A DNA stretch of 64,000 bases from Lichenostomus cassidix (Eukaryota; Chordata; Aves; Passeriformes; Meliphagidae): contig CM039179.1 in assembly GCA_008360975.2 (NCBI GenBank), forward strand, positions 47,002,359 to 47,066,358, written 5' to 3'. A model generated the notes under the pieces. That model saw only the letters and a list, made by a program, of their open reading frames with translations. It did no database searches and had not been told where the DNA came from. Positions 11,934 through 20,023 of this stretch are shown piece after piece. Made by a program: the position numbers and the translations under genes. Position 1 is the stretch's first letter; each line of letters begins with the position of its first letter.

Positions 11934-13463
11934 GGAGAGCGGCCGCGCCGCCGCCGCTCCCCGGAGCCCCGAGGGTAACCCAGCCCCACCGGGCTGCGGC
12001 TCCAGCGGAGGGGCAGCTCCCGCCCCGGGGGAGAGCGCTCCGTCTGCGGGGCCGGGGGTCGAAGCGGATCGGGAGGGAACGGCCGGCCGGGCTGCAGCAG
12101 TTCTGTGCGGGCTAGGAAGCGGTGGAACCCGCTTGAAAGGAAAGAAGCGAGCCCCGTTTAACTCCGGGTGACCTTATTGCCAACCAAGTATGGAAAACAG
12201 TTTGCAGGTTCAGAGTATTATCGTGGAAGAACGAACACTTGCGCATAAAACCACGAAAACCCGAAGGCTGTCCGTGGGAGACACAGCCCTCTTTATTTAC
12301 ACGTTTTTATGGGGAATGACCAGCCCCTCCGCAGAGCGGAGACCAGCAGGTGTAGGAGAGGAAGTGCCTGCGAAATCGCCTCGAGAAGTAGAGGGCTGGC
12401 TGGGGCTTTGCACCAGGGGCTGTCCATGCGAATAGCGCAGCGCGTTACTGCCTTACACACCGGGTGTATTTTAGGCAGTGCCACACGTGACACGGGAACA
12501 CTCGTGCTCGGTGCATGCCTGCCTGGCGACGGGCTACGCGTACAAATGCGCGTCGGCGCAAGACACCCACGGCCAAGCAGCCACAGTGGCCCCGTCAGTG
12601 CTTCCAGCTCGTACCAAAGGACCGAGCTGTGGCCGTGTCAGGAAACGCCCAGAAGACAAACAGTCACGTTCGCGAGCTGCTCGCAGACCGTGTCCCCCGC
12701 ACGAATGGGAACTGAAATAAATAAAGTGGGGGGGGGCGGGTTGCAGGACTTTTTTAACTTATTAGAAAAACCCCCACGCCTCCAGCTCTCCCCCACCCCC
12801 CGCACAGGCGAGGGGACCCCTCTGCTGCCAGGGACGAGGCGCACCCCGCGGGCAGGCGCCCGAGGCGCGGGGACCTGCGCCCGCTCCGCCCCGCTGCGCG
12901 CCCCGCGGGCCCCGCTCCGCGCTCCCGCCCGGGCACGGGGGCGCCCTCCGCGCCGCCTAATCGCATTAATCCGCGGGACAATGCCCCAAGTAATCACCCT
13001 TCCTGCTCCCCGCGCGGCCGGCGACCGGCGGCTGGAAAGGGCGAAGGGGGGGAGGGGAAGGGCAGAAAGTGTAAACTTTTATTCCACTCGGTTAAGAAAA
13101 ACGGGTGGAAGGCAACGGGGAGCACTTGGACGCGGAGCTCCCAAAAGCCCGCAGCGGCGGGGAGAGCGCGCCTTCCTCCCCGCGAGAAGCGAGTTCCCTT
13201 CGGTTTCCCTGCAAACCTATCGCCGCCTGCCTCTGAGTAAATACACGAGCACAAAAGCAACCCCGAGCGGCGTGAGACCGCGCACGGAGCAGCCTCCCGT
13301 GAGCACAGGCTGCGGCGAGGCCCCGGCAGCGCGGGGAGCACCGCGGACGGGCCGGGGCCGCTGAGCTGGCTCGGCGGCGGCAGCAGCGCTGCCCTTTTGA
13401 ATGCCTCCCGCAGCTCAGAGTGCTGGCAGGGCGCTGGGAGCGCCAGTGAATGTAGCCCCGCAG

Positions 13464-13520
13464 AGCCAATGAGCTGGGACCGGATGCGATATATCCTCTG
13501 GGACAACAACTGCTCTGTTC
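13464..13520 (+). promoter_or_regulatory. SPRY2: Probable SPRY2 core promoter (CCAAT and TATA-like)
   Basis: A CCAAT box (13466-13470, in AGCCAATGAG) is followed 18 bases later by an ATATAT element (13489-13494, in GCGATATATCC). These lie at the downstream end of the CpG island, just ahead of a purine-rich leader. With a TATA-like box here, transcription would begin at about 13.515-13.53 kb. The exact start and whether the TATA-like element is used are inferred. Confidence 0.5.
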
Positions 13521-13534
13521 CTCCTCAGATCCAC

Positions 13535-13957
13535 ATGACGCCATTTACTGCTGCTTTTGCAGGGAGATCACCCTACCTCCTCCGGAAAGAAAAAGAGAGA
13601 GAGGGAGAGCGAGCGAGCAGAAAAACGCCGAGCCCCTACAGCTCAGATCTCAAATCTTCCTCCTCCTCCACCTCCTCCAAACACACAACAACAACCACCA
13701 CCACAAATCCGCTGCGCTCCCAAAACACCCCCCCCGATTGCAAACCACAGAGCAGCCTGCAACACACACACGCTCGCAGAGGGAGCGAGAAAGCTAAGAG
13801 GGAGAGAGGGGAGAGGAGCGTGCAGCAAGCAGCTTCACAGCAGAACGGCTACATTGCACAAGCTGCTTTTTTGGAGGAGCTCAGTGGAAGAAAGCTCTGG
13901 GATTTTATTTTAGATCCACTTTATTTTGTTTTCTTTGGCTTTTCCCTTTCCTCTTGA
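13535..13957 (+). other. Upstream open reading frame in exon 1 (140 codons)
   Basis: If transcription starts upstream of 13535, the first ATG in the leader (CACATGACG, weak context with C at -3) opens a 140-codon frame ending at 13957. It begins Met-Thr-Pro-Phe-Thr-Ala-Ala and is mostly Ser, Thr, Lys and Arg runs derived from simple sequence. I recognise no domain, so its product is probably not functional. Its effect, if any, would be to lower scanning to the SPRY2 start. Confidence 0.35.
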
Positions 13958-14196
13958 TCAATTTGCAACAGCAACAAAAACAGTGACTTGGTGTTGGCGA
14001 TTCGGCCTCCTGTTCATTGAGGGAAAAAGGAAAGTGTGTGTGTAAAACTGAGTGATCTTTTTAGGAGCAAAGAAAACCCACCCCGATCCGGAGAGGTGTT
14101 TTGATTATTATTATTATAGTATATACACGCACACACGTATTTATAATCGATCTGGGGAGAGGCACCTAACTTTGCTCTGGACTTTTTTTTTTTTAC

Positions 14197-14235
14197 ATGG
14201 TGATCATTCTTACTCTAATTTGCAAGTTGGACTAA
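14197..14235 (+). other. Short upstream ORF in exon 1 (12 codons)
   Basis: ATG at 14197 (ACATGG, G at +4) opens a frame of 12 sense codons, beginning Met-Val-Ile-Ile-Leu and ending in TAA at 14233-14235. It lies about 110 bases before the splice donor, so it would be retained in any SPRY2 mRNA that starts upstream. It could modulate re-initiation. Confidence 0.4.
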
Positions 14236-14985
14236 AGCAGAGTTTGGAAAAGAATTTTTTTTTGCTTTAGGGCTGGATTTATTTGCAAACCGCAGGAAGA
14301 AGAAAATACAAGAGAGAGAGGGGTTTGGTGCAGCGCCGCGATCACGGTGAGAGCCTTTTCCTTCTTTGCAAAACAAGCTTTTCAGTAACCTCGTCGTCCC
14401 CCCCTCCCCTTGGTTGCTCCAAGAAAACTCGTGGAAATGTTTGAGGCCGATCCCTTTTCCATTCGTACAGGTTCTCCCTCTCCCCCCCTTCCCTTCTCCT
14501 TCCTTTCTCAGAGAGGACCTGGAGGTGGGATTTCGGAGCGGTTTCTCTCCGGGGAGGGGTGGGGGGAGCTCCGCTGGGGTTTGCGGGCTGCGCCGCGTTT
14601 GGTGCCCCGCCGGGGTGCCCCGGGGGTGCGGAAGGCTGCGCGGGGGGCGGAGGGCTGCGCGGGCGCCCCGGAATGCCTGCGGGGGCTGCGAGCGGGGCGG
14701 GGGGTGCGCTTGAAGGAGACACAGCTCCGGCATGTTCTCGCTGCTGCGGGGAGCCGGGCACGGGAGGTCCTGTGCGCTCCTGCCTCGCTGGGCACGCGTG
14801 GGTTTCCGACAAGCCCCGGGGGGAGGTGAAGGGAGGGCGCAGCGCGGTTGGCGAGCGTCGGGGCTGTTTGTCCCCCGGTCTTGGGGGAGAAGGAGCAACC
14901 CGCCTTTCAGTGCGTGATTTACGCCTGTCTGTAGTGGCGTCAGGAGATCCGTGCGATTCGGAAGTGAGTGCACGTCTGGTACAAC

Positions 14986-14989
<4 letters not shown>

Positions 14990-15029
<40 letters not shown>
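14990..15029 (+). repeat. (GT)n microsatellite
   Basis: About 20 uninterrupted GT dinucleotides lie within the GC-rich part of intron 1. Alternating purine-pyrimidine tracts of this length can adopt Z-DNA and are usually polymorphic. They create artefactual Cys-Val and His-Thr open frames across the region. Confidence 0.97.
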
Positions 15030-15030
<1 letters not shown>

Positions 15031-16359
15031 ACGCTTAGATATTTCTCCTGTGATGAAATTAATTCGATCTGTAAGACGAGGAAAATCTTTCCCTGGATTC
15101 TTCAATGCAGAGGGCATGTGTGGAGGGAAAGGAAAAGCCATAATTTTTACTTTTTTTTTTTTTTTTTCTCCTTTTTGGTGGGTTTACTTGGTAACAGCCC
15201 CCCTTCCCCCACCAAAAAAAAAAAAAAAGTTGCTGGTGTTTTCAGCAAGCTATTTGTGTGTCACTTTGCCCCACCCCGATGGTAAAGTCCCTTTTGCCCT
15301 AATCCATAGTCTGATCACACACTCGGCCCTTAATGGGGGTTTCAAAGCACTTTGAAAGAAGAGGAGGTGGTTGGTGTGTGTGCGGTGGGAATGGGGGTGG
15401 GGGTGCCTTGCACAGGCTCCGGCCACAAAACAGAAATTCACGGGCAGAGGACTTCTCTCCCTCAGGCTTCGCCTTTCCCCGGCCAGCGGTACACGGGTTT
15501 TTTCCACAGCACTCAAGAAGCCCCTCGCTTTTTAAACTTCCCCAAGTGTGCAGAACGCGAAACCCGTCCCCCTCGCTCACCCTTTTGCCAAGCCCAGCTC
15601 GGAAAAGTTAGCAATCCTGGCACTTGAGTTCGGTGAGAGTGGACTTTGGCTCTTAGAAGTGGGGAATCATGTTATCACACACATGCACACACAAAAAGGC
15701 AAATCTGCTTCTCTGCTCTGGCGGATGCAAAGGAGAGACGTGACCTCCCGTAAGGGTTTTCGGGCAAATGTAGATTTGCAAATAAATGTGCTGGTTCTTT
15801 GCATCCTGTCCTATTAGCGGATCTATCAAGGAGAGAAGAAACGGGGAGCACCCCGCTCGGCCTGATGCCCCACTGAAAATGCCTCCTGGGTCCCTCCGGG
15901 CTGGGGCGGAGCGGGGCGGGCTGAAGGTCAGGCAATTTGCAGAATATGCGTAAAATAAGAGGAGCTTTTCCAGCGGCTGGCTTTGTGAAGTTGAATGGGT
16001 GCTTAGGGCAAGGCGAGAGGGGGTAATCTGCCTTTTGCCCAGCTGTCCCTGAGGTGTTGTCTGCACCGTCTGCAGGGCGCCTGGCACTTCCCGGGAGGGG
16101 AAGCTCCTTTAGCATCTCCTGGGGGAGGGCAGGGGGGAAGAGTTAAAAGGAAACATGGGTTTGACTTTCCGATAAGGCGGCTGAAGCAGCCCCCTCCCAC
16201 ATCCTAGCCCAGAGGATGTCTCCTGGTTATCTTCAGGTTGTCTGCACTCTCCGGCGGGCGAGGGGCAGTCGCCTCCCACCTGCTGCGCGCCCCCCGCCCG
16301 GGATGGAGCCGGAGGCGGGGAGGGGAGCGGAGGCCGGAGGCTGCTTTTCCAGCTCCTAC

Positions 16360-16454
16360 CTTGGCGTCTGAGGGGTACTCCGCCACCGAGCCCGGGGTCG
16401 TCTGAAGCGCCTTCAGGTCAGGGTCAGCTTTGCTTTTGCATTGGGTTGTCATTT
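16360..16454 (-). other. Candidate antisense exon in intron 1
   Basis: On the minus strand a 95-base segment is preceded by a good acceptor-like tract (CCCCTGCCTCTCCAG) and followed by a strong donor (GCCAAG|GTAGGA). It contains an ATG with G at -3 and an unbroken 31-codon frame, beginning Met-Thr-Thr-Gln-Cys-Lys-Ser and ending Ser-Asp-Ala-Lys, that runs exactly to the donor in phase 0. I recognise no protein family. It could be an exon of an antisense RNA or chance in GC-rich DNA, and nothing shows transcription. Confidence 0.2.
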
Positions 16455-18249
16455 CTGGAGAGGCAGGGGTTGATCCGGCGTATCCTCTAGGCTGGCTGGG
16501 GCTGGTGGAAACCTGGACGTGGAGGGCAGATAAGGCTGCCAGTTCTTCTCAGTGATGGGGAAAGCATTTTATTTTCTATTCTTTTTTATCTCCAGATAGT
16601 TTCAAATGAGGGAAACATCTGCTTAGTCTGTTGGTTGAAACTTTTGATATAGCAAAAGTTTTAATTTTAAAAAAATAAGCAATGCTTTAAGCCAAGTTTG
16701 AGAGACTTTTTTGTTTTTTTCTTTTTCTGGGGGGTGTGGGTGGGATGGACACCATAACATACATCCTGTGTCCAAAACCAGGATCTGGCAATATTTAAAA
16801 TAGATGGTCACTCTTAAAAGTTAGAAGGTTAGCTGGTTCTTTCTTTAGATATATAGATACTTTTTTTTTTTTTTTTTTTTAGAAAAAACACTTGAAGGAA
16901 GGGAGCCAAGAGTTAAAAGGTTAAATGTTTTGCATTGATGTTAGAATAAAGACAGTGTCTTGAGATACTCATTGTTAAACTGTTTGGCTATATTTTATTG
17001 TACTGCGGTACAGTATTATTGTTGGTAACTGATGTGTACAGAGTAACACTATGGTGCTCTTTCTAGGTATAATTGAAGACATTGTGTGGTCCTTGTAAGA
17101 AGTTTGGTTCCTGCTTGGGTTTTAATTGTAAAATATTGTTCTGGATTTCTGTATAGGTAATTGGATTTTGGAGCCACTTTAAGATATGATAAAGGCAAAA
17201 CAAATATTAACTAATTCAGAGGGCAGTACTTGAAACCTATGCCTATTTGAGTGTGGAAGTTATTTACAAGTTCTCATCTTCTGTGTCTTTTACTGGGTTT
17301 TCATTTAAATCCTAAAGTCTGCACTTCTACTTTGTTGTTAATGATCCTTTAAAGTAGTATTCACAATCAAGTAGACTTTTTGGATGCTGGCATTATTTGA
17401 TTATATTATGCATGCATCTGTCCCACAAGCCACTCTTGGTAATATTTACAATTTGAAATGTAGTCTATGGATTTTTTTACACATTAAAAAAAAAACCCAC
17501 ACAACTCTGGTAGCATTGCTTTTGTAGTATTGAGCCTTAAAATAACAATCACAGTGGTGTGCACCAGTATGACACACACTAAAATACTGGAGAGAGATAT
17601 TTTTACTTGTGCTGTTGAAGTTTTTGGTAGCACTAACTCATTTAATGTCTAACCTCAAACATTTTATTGCTATTTAGTGTTTTTCTTGGGGCCATTGGTA
17701 TTAAACTAAAATTTCCTATTTACATCATGTAAAGTTTAATGTGTAAAGAGACTAGCCTACCAAAATATTATCCAGTTTTAAGCAAAATTGGAGAATTATA
17801 TGTCTGTCATCAGCAGGTCACATTACACTTGCTGAATACTTGCAGAGTGGGTGTTTTCTTTAATACAAGGTTTTCAGTAGCCTGATGTGAAAAGAAGTGT
17901 CATTTCAAGTGGCTGAAATGTAATCACTTTAAAGGCCATGGTCTAACCAGAAGATGACCTGGGAAGCTTTAGTTAGCAGGAGTAATACCTAGACTTTCTA
18001 GAGCCACAAGTTAAGCCACATGGTCCTAGGAAAGAATCCCCTTAAGCTCTCCACAGCACTAGGCAGAACAGGCCAAGGGAAGTGCACTCAGCTGACGGTG
18101 CGTGTTCTTGTCCCAGATGTGACTCCTTTTTTTAATGGCTGATGCATTACTTGATTGTGAGTGGTGCTGTGGGGTCCTGCAGGCTTGAAGGGCTGCTGGA
18201 GAAAGCTTGAGATGTGTTGCAATAGTGAATCCTGTCTTTGTCGCTCCAG

Positions 18250-18300
18250 GATTTCAGATGTGTTCTAAGCCTGCCGGGGTGAGCAAGCTTCCGGGCACTG
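18250..18300 (+). other. SPRY2: SPRY2 exon 2, 5'UTR part
   Basis: This is 51 bases between the acceptor and the SPRY2 ATG. An in-frame TGA at 18280-18282 shows that the protein cannot extend further upstream, so the ATG at 18301 is the first in-frame start. It also contains an out-of-frame ATG at 18258, described next. Confidence 0.75.
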
Positions 18301-18353
18301 ATGGAGACTCAGCACGGCAGTGGGTCGCAGCCCTTACTACAGGCTCGGCGTGA
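18258..18353 (+). other. uORF overlapping the SPRY2 start codon
   Basis: ATG at 18258 opens a 31-codon frame, out of phase with SPRY2, that ends in TGA at 18351-18353, 53 bases inside the SPRY2 coding region. Its context is weak (C at -3, T at +4), so leaky scanning should let most ribosomes reach the main ATG. Ribosomes that do start here cannot re-initiate at the main start. If the alternative acceptor AG at 18256-18257 is used, this ATG would be the very first codon of exon 2. No function is claimed for the peptide. Confidence 0.5.
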
Positions 18354-19236
18354 CAGTGGGAGACCGCACGGGGAGCCCGACCTGCGGGATGTCCTGATGC
18401 AGCAGGTTCACGTCCTGTCGTTGGACCAGATCAGAGCCATCCGAAACACGAATGAGTACACAGAGGGACCTACCGTGGCTCCGCGGCCAGGGGTCAAGTC
18501 TGCTCCTCGGGTAACGACCCAGCCCAAAAATGAAAGGCCCCATGGCTTGCCCGAGCTTCGTCATTTTGGCCGGACCCAGCACACGCAAACGCACGCATCT
18601 CCTCGAGCGCCTCTGTCCCGATCCATCAGCACGGTCAGCACAGGTTCACGGAGCAGTACGAGGACAAGTACGAGCAGTAATTCGTCAGAACAGAGACTTC
18701 TAGGATCATCTTCGGGGCCGGTTGCTGATGGAATAGTCCGAATGCAGCCCAAGTCTGAGCTCAAGTCGAGTGAGCTGAAGCCACTGAGCAAGGAAGACTT
18801 GGGAGCACACAGCTACAGGTGTGAAGACTGTGGGAAGTGTAAGTGTAAAGACTGCACTTATCCGAGGACCCTCCCCTCATGTTGGATCTGTGACAAGCAG
18901 TGTCTTTGCTCAGCCCAGAACGTGGTTGATTACGGGACTTGCGTTTGCTGTGTGAAGGGCCTCTTTTATCACTGCTCTAACGATGACGAGGACAACTGTG
19001 CTGACAACCCCTGCTCCTGCAGTCAGTCACATTGCTGCACTAGGTGGTCCGCCATGGGTGTAGTGTCCCTCTTTCTGCCTTGCTTGTGGTGTTACCTACC
19101 AGCCAAGGGTTGCCTTAAGTTGTGCCAGGGCTGTTACGACCGGGTAAATCGGCCTGGGTGCCGCTGTAAACACTCCAACACCGTTTGCTGCAAAGTTCCC
19201 AGCGTGCCTCCCAGGAACTTTGAAAAGCCAACATAG
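18301..19236 (+). CDS. SPRY2: Sprouty homolog 2 (SPRY2), single coding exon
   Basis: This is a feedback antagonist of receptor tyrosine kinase signalling, acting at the plasma membrane and in the cytosol to restrain RAS-ERK output. The frame is complete at 311 codons against 315 in human. The shortfall is two residues at the N-terminus and two after the Ser-rich region. Visible parts include the N-terminal motif Asn-Glu-Tyr-Thr-Glu-Gly-Pro with Tyr53 (human Tyr55), which when phosphorylated binds the CBL SH2 domain. A Ser/Thr-rich segment spans about residues 106-138, with Ser110 and Ser119 matching MNK1 sites 112 and 121. The Cys-rich Sprouty domain covers about 174-290, with Tyr223 (human Tyr227) and Arg248 (human Arg252, the phosphoinositide contact). 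The C-terminal Val-Pro-Pro-Arg-Asn motif (302-306) corresponds to the GRB2 SH3-binding tail. An in-frame stop at 18280 fixes the start. The ATG context is fair (G at +4, C at -3). No frameshift or missing key residue is seen. Confidence 0.98.
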   Translation: METQHGSGSQPLLQARRDSGRPHGEPDLRDVLMQQVHVLSLDQIRAIRNTNEYTEGPTVAPRPGVKSAPRVTTQPKNERPHGLPELRHFGRTQHTQTHASPRAPLSRSISTVSTGSRSSTRTSTSSNSSEQRLLGSSSGPVADGIVRMQPKSELKSSELKPLSKEDLGAHSYRCEDCGKCKCKDCTYPRTLPSCWICDKQCLCSAQNVVDYGTCVCCVKGLFYHCSNDDEDNCADNPCSCSQSHCCTRWSAMGVVSLFLPCLWCYLPAKGCLKLCQGCYDRVNRPGCRCKHSNTVCCKVPSVPPRNFEKPT

Positions 19237-19380
19237 CATCACTAGCCAGAAATACTAAAGTAACAAGGATTATTATTTTAACGTACATATGCAACCAACT
19301 AAGCAGCTATGGTCTTGGCACTGTAGTAGAAGGGTTGGGGATGTACTTTGCTGTTTGCAGTGAAATGCTTTTCTGTGTGT

Positions 19381-19387
19381 GTGCCAT
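19381..19387 (+). promoter_or_regulatory. miR-183 seed match (7mer)
   Basis: GTGCCAT is complementary to miR-183 nucleotides 2-8. The base after it is C, so this is a 7mer-m8 rather than an 8mer. It lies early in the 3'UTR. The microRNA itself was not examined in this genome. Confidence 0.4.
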
Positions 19388-19469
19388 CTTAACAGATACG
19401 CTTGTTAGAATCCAGCTAGTGGCATACAGGGAAAAAAAGGGATGCAGTACATTGTGACCCACATATTGC

Positions 19470-19477
19470 ATAAGCTA
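19470..19477 (+). promoter_or_regulatory. miR-21 seed match (8mer)
   Basis: ATAAGCTA pairs with nucleotides 2-8 of miR-21 and has the favourable A opposite nucleotide 1, a full 8mer. miR-21 repression of SPRY2 is reported in mammals, so an intact 8mer here suggests the link is old. It lies about 235 bases after the stop codon. Confidence 0.75.
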
Positions 19478-19488
19478 AAGCAACACAG

Positions 19489-19495
19489 ACACTCC
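19489..19495 (+). promoter_or_regulatory. miR-122 seed match (7mer)
   Basis: ACACTCC pairs with nucleotides 2-8 of miR-122, and the following base is T, so it is a 7mer-m8. It starts 12 bases after the miR-21 match, close enough that the two sites could cooperate or compete. A single 7mer has an appreciable chance rate. Confidence 0.35.
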
Positions 19496-19599
19496 TAGGC
19501 AACTCTATTGTTTGTGAATAGTACTTGCAAAATTTGTAAATTAGCAAACGACTCCTTTTTTTTTCATTGTTTTCTGCCAGAGATAATGTGCTATATTTT

Positions 19600-19607
19600 T
19601 GTATATA
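19600..19607 (+). promoter_or_regulatory. Pumilio response element
   Basis: TGTATATA is an exact match to the Pumilio consensus UGUANAUA in the mRNA sense. Pumilio proteins recruit deadenylases and shorten mRNA half-life. It lies 15 bases upstream of the miR-27 seed match. Confidence 0.5.
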
Positions 19608-19621
19608 CAATAATATTTTCA

Positions 19622-19629
19622 ACTGTGAA
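19622..19629 (+). promoter_or_regulatory. miR-27 seed match (8mer)
   Basis: ACTGTGAA pairs with nucleotides 2-8 of miR-27 and has A opposite nucleotide 1. miR-27 targeting of SPRY2 is reported in mammals. A miR-23 match lies about 70 bases downstream, and the two microRNAs come from the same cluster. Confidence 0.65.
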
Positions 19630-19697
19630 AAGTAAGTGCTGTCATAAGACATGGCACAGTCACAAAATATTATACTAATATGTTGTACATTCGGAAG

Positions 19698-19705
19698 AAT
19701 GTGAA
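19698..19705 (+). promoter_or_regulatory. miR-23 seed match (8mer)
   Basis: AATGTGAA pairs with nucleotides 2-8 of miR-23 and has A opposite nucleotide 1. Together with the miR-27 8mer upstream it would put the mRNA under joint control of the miR-23/27/24 cluster. Confidence 0.6.
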
Positions 19706-19857
19706 TCAATCAGTATGTTTTTAGATTGTATTTTGTCTTATGGAAACCTTCTATTACAAGACTTTGATTTCCCTTTGGACTTCATGTATATTGTACAGTT
19801 ACAGTAAAATTCAGCCTTTATTTTCTAATTTTTTCAACATATTGTTTAGTGTAAAGA

Positions 19858-19904
19858 ATATTTATTTGAAGTTTTATTATTTTATAAAAAGAAATATTTA
19901 TTTT
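19858..19904 (+). promoter_or_regulatory. AU-rich elements in SPRY2 3'UTR
   Basis: Two UAUUUAU cores (19859-19865 and 19895-19901), each in an ATATTTATTT-like context, are about 36 bases apart in an otherwise almost pure A/T stretch. Such elements bind ZFP36/ELAVL-type proteins and govern rapid mRNA turnover, as expected for an immediate-early-like feedback gene. Confidence 0.6.
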
Positions 19905-20017
19905 AAGAGGCATCTTACAAATGTCACCCCTTTTTATGAGGACGTCATAGTTGCTGCAAATAAGGGGTGAACGATGCATATGTTCACTATAAAATAGAAA
20001 ATATATTAACGTTTGAA

Positions 20018-20023
20018 ATTAAA
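20018..20023 (+). terminator. SPRY2: Poly(A) signal ATTAAA for SPRY2
   Basis: ATTAAA, the commonest variant of the poly(A) hexamer, is followed within 20-45 bases by a U/GU-rich stretch (TTGTCATTTTTTCCCC, then TTTATTGTTTTGAG). Cleavage would fall at about 20.035-20.045 kb. No canonical AATAAA lies between the stop codon and this point. Confidence 0.65.

Larger units (their letters stand above)
11695..13560. promoter_or_regulatory. CpG-island promoter region of SPRY2
   Basis: GC content and CpG density rise sharply at about 11.7 kb and stay high to the presumed transcription start, with many CGCG/GGCGC motifs and GC boxes (for example GGGGCGGG at about 12.73 kb). Long open frames on both strands (up to about 350 codons) are rich in Arg, Ala, Gly and Pro and are typical GC-rich artefacts. 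The position directly upstream of the non-coding first exon makes it the SPRY2 promoter. A run of eight or more G at about 12.73 kb could form a G-quadruplex. Confidence 0.8.
13520..14346 (+). other. SPRY2: SPRY2 non-coding exon 1 (5'UTR)
   Basis: The exon ends at a strong splice donor, ATCACG|GTGAGA, with the GT at 14347-14348. SPRY2 in vertebrates has a non-coding first exon and a single coding second exon, and this fits the layout here. The leader is purine-rich near its start (GAGAGAGAGGGAGAGCGAGCG), then has CCTCCT/ACAACA stretches and poly-T runs. It contains upstream ATGs, described separately. The left boundary is inferred from the promoter motifs. An internal TATTTATAATC at about 14.14 kb could give a second start. 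Confidence 0.6.
14347..18249 (+). other. SPRY2: SPRY2 intron 1
   Basis: The intron is about 3.9 kb, bounded by a GTGAGA donor and a pyrimidine-rich acceptor (TTTGTCGCTCCAG, AG at 18248-18249). Its first 2 kb is GC-rich with further CpG-dense patches (14.35-14.95 and 15.83-16.42 kb), suggesting an intronic extension of the promoter island. The second half is AT-rich. It holds a (GT)n microsatellite, poly-T/poly-A runs (15.15, 15.21 and 16.86 kb) and a possible antisense exon. A second AG at 18256-18257 could serve as an alternative acceptor. Confidence 0.75.

Noticed and set aside
12309..13364. A 351-codon open frame in the CpG island
   Set aside because: Its composition (Arg, Ala, Pro, Gly) follows GC content. 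Overlapping open frames exist on both strands and no family is recognisable. It sits in the SPRY2 promoter.
14215..15141. A 308-codon minus-strand open frame
   Set aside because: It crosses the (GT)n microsatellite as a His-Thr run and is otherwise Pro/Arg-rich. It is antisense to exon 1 and the GC-rich start of intron 1 and has no gene-like features.
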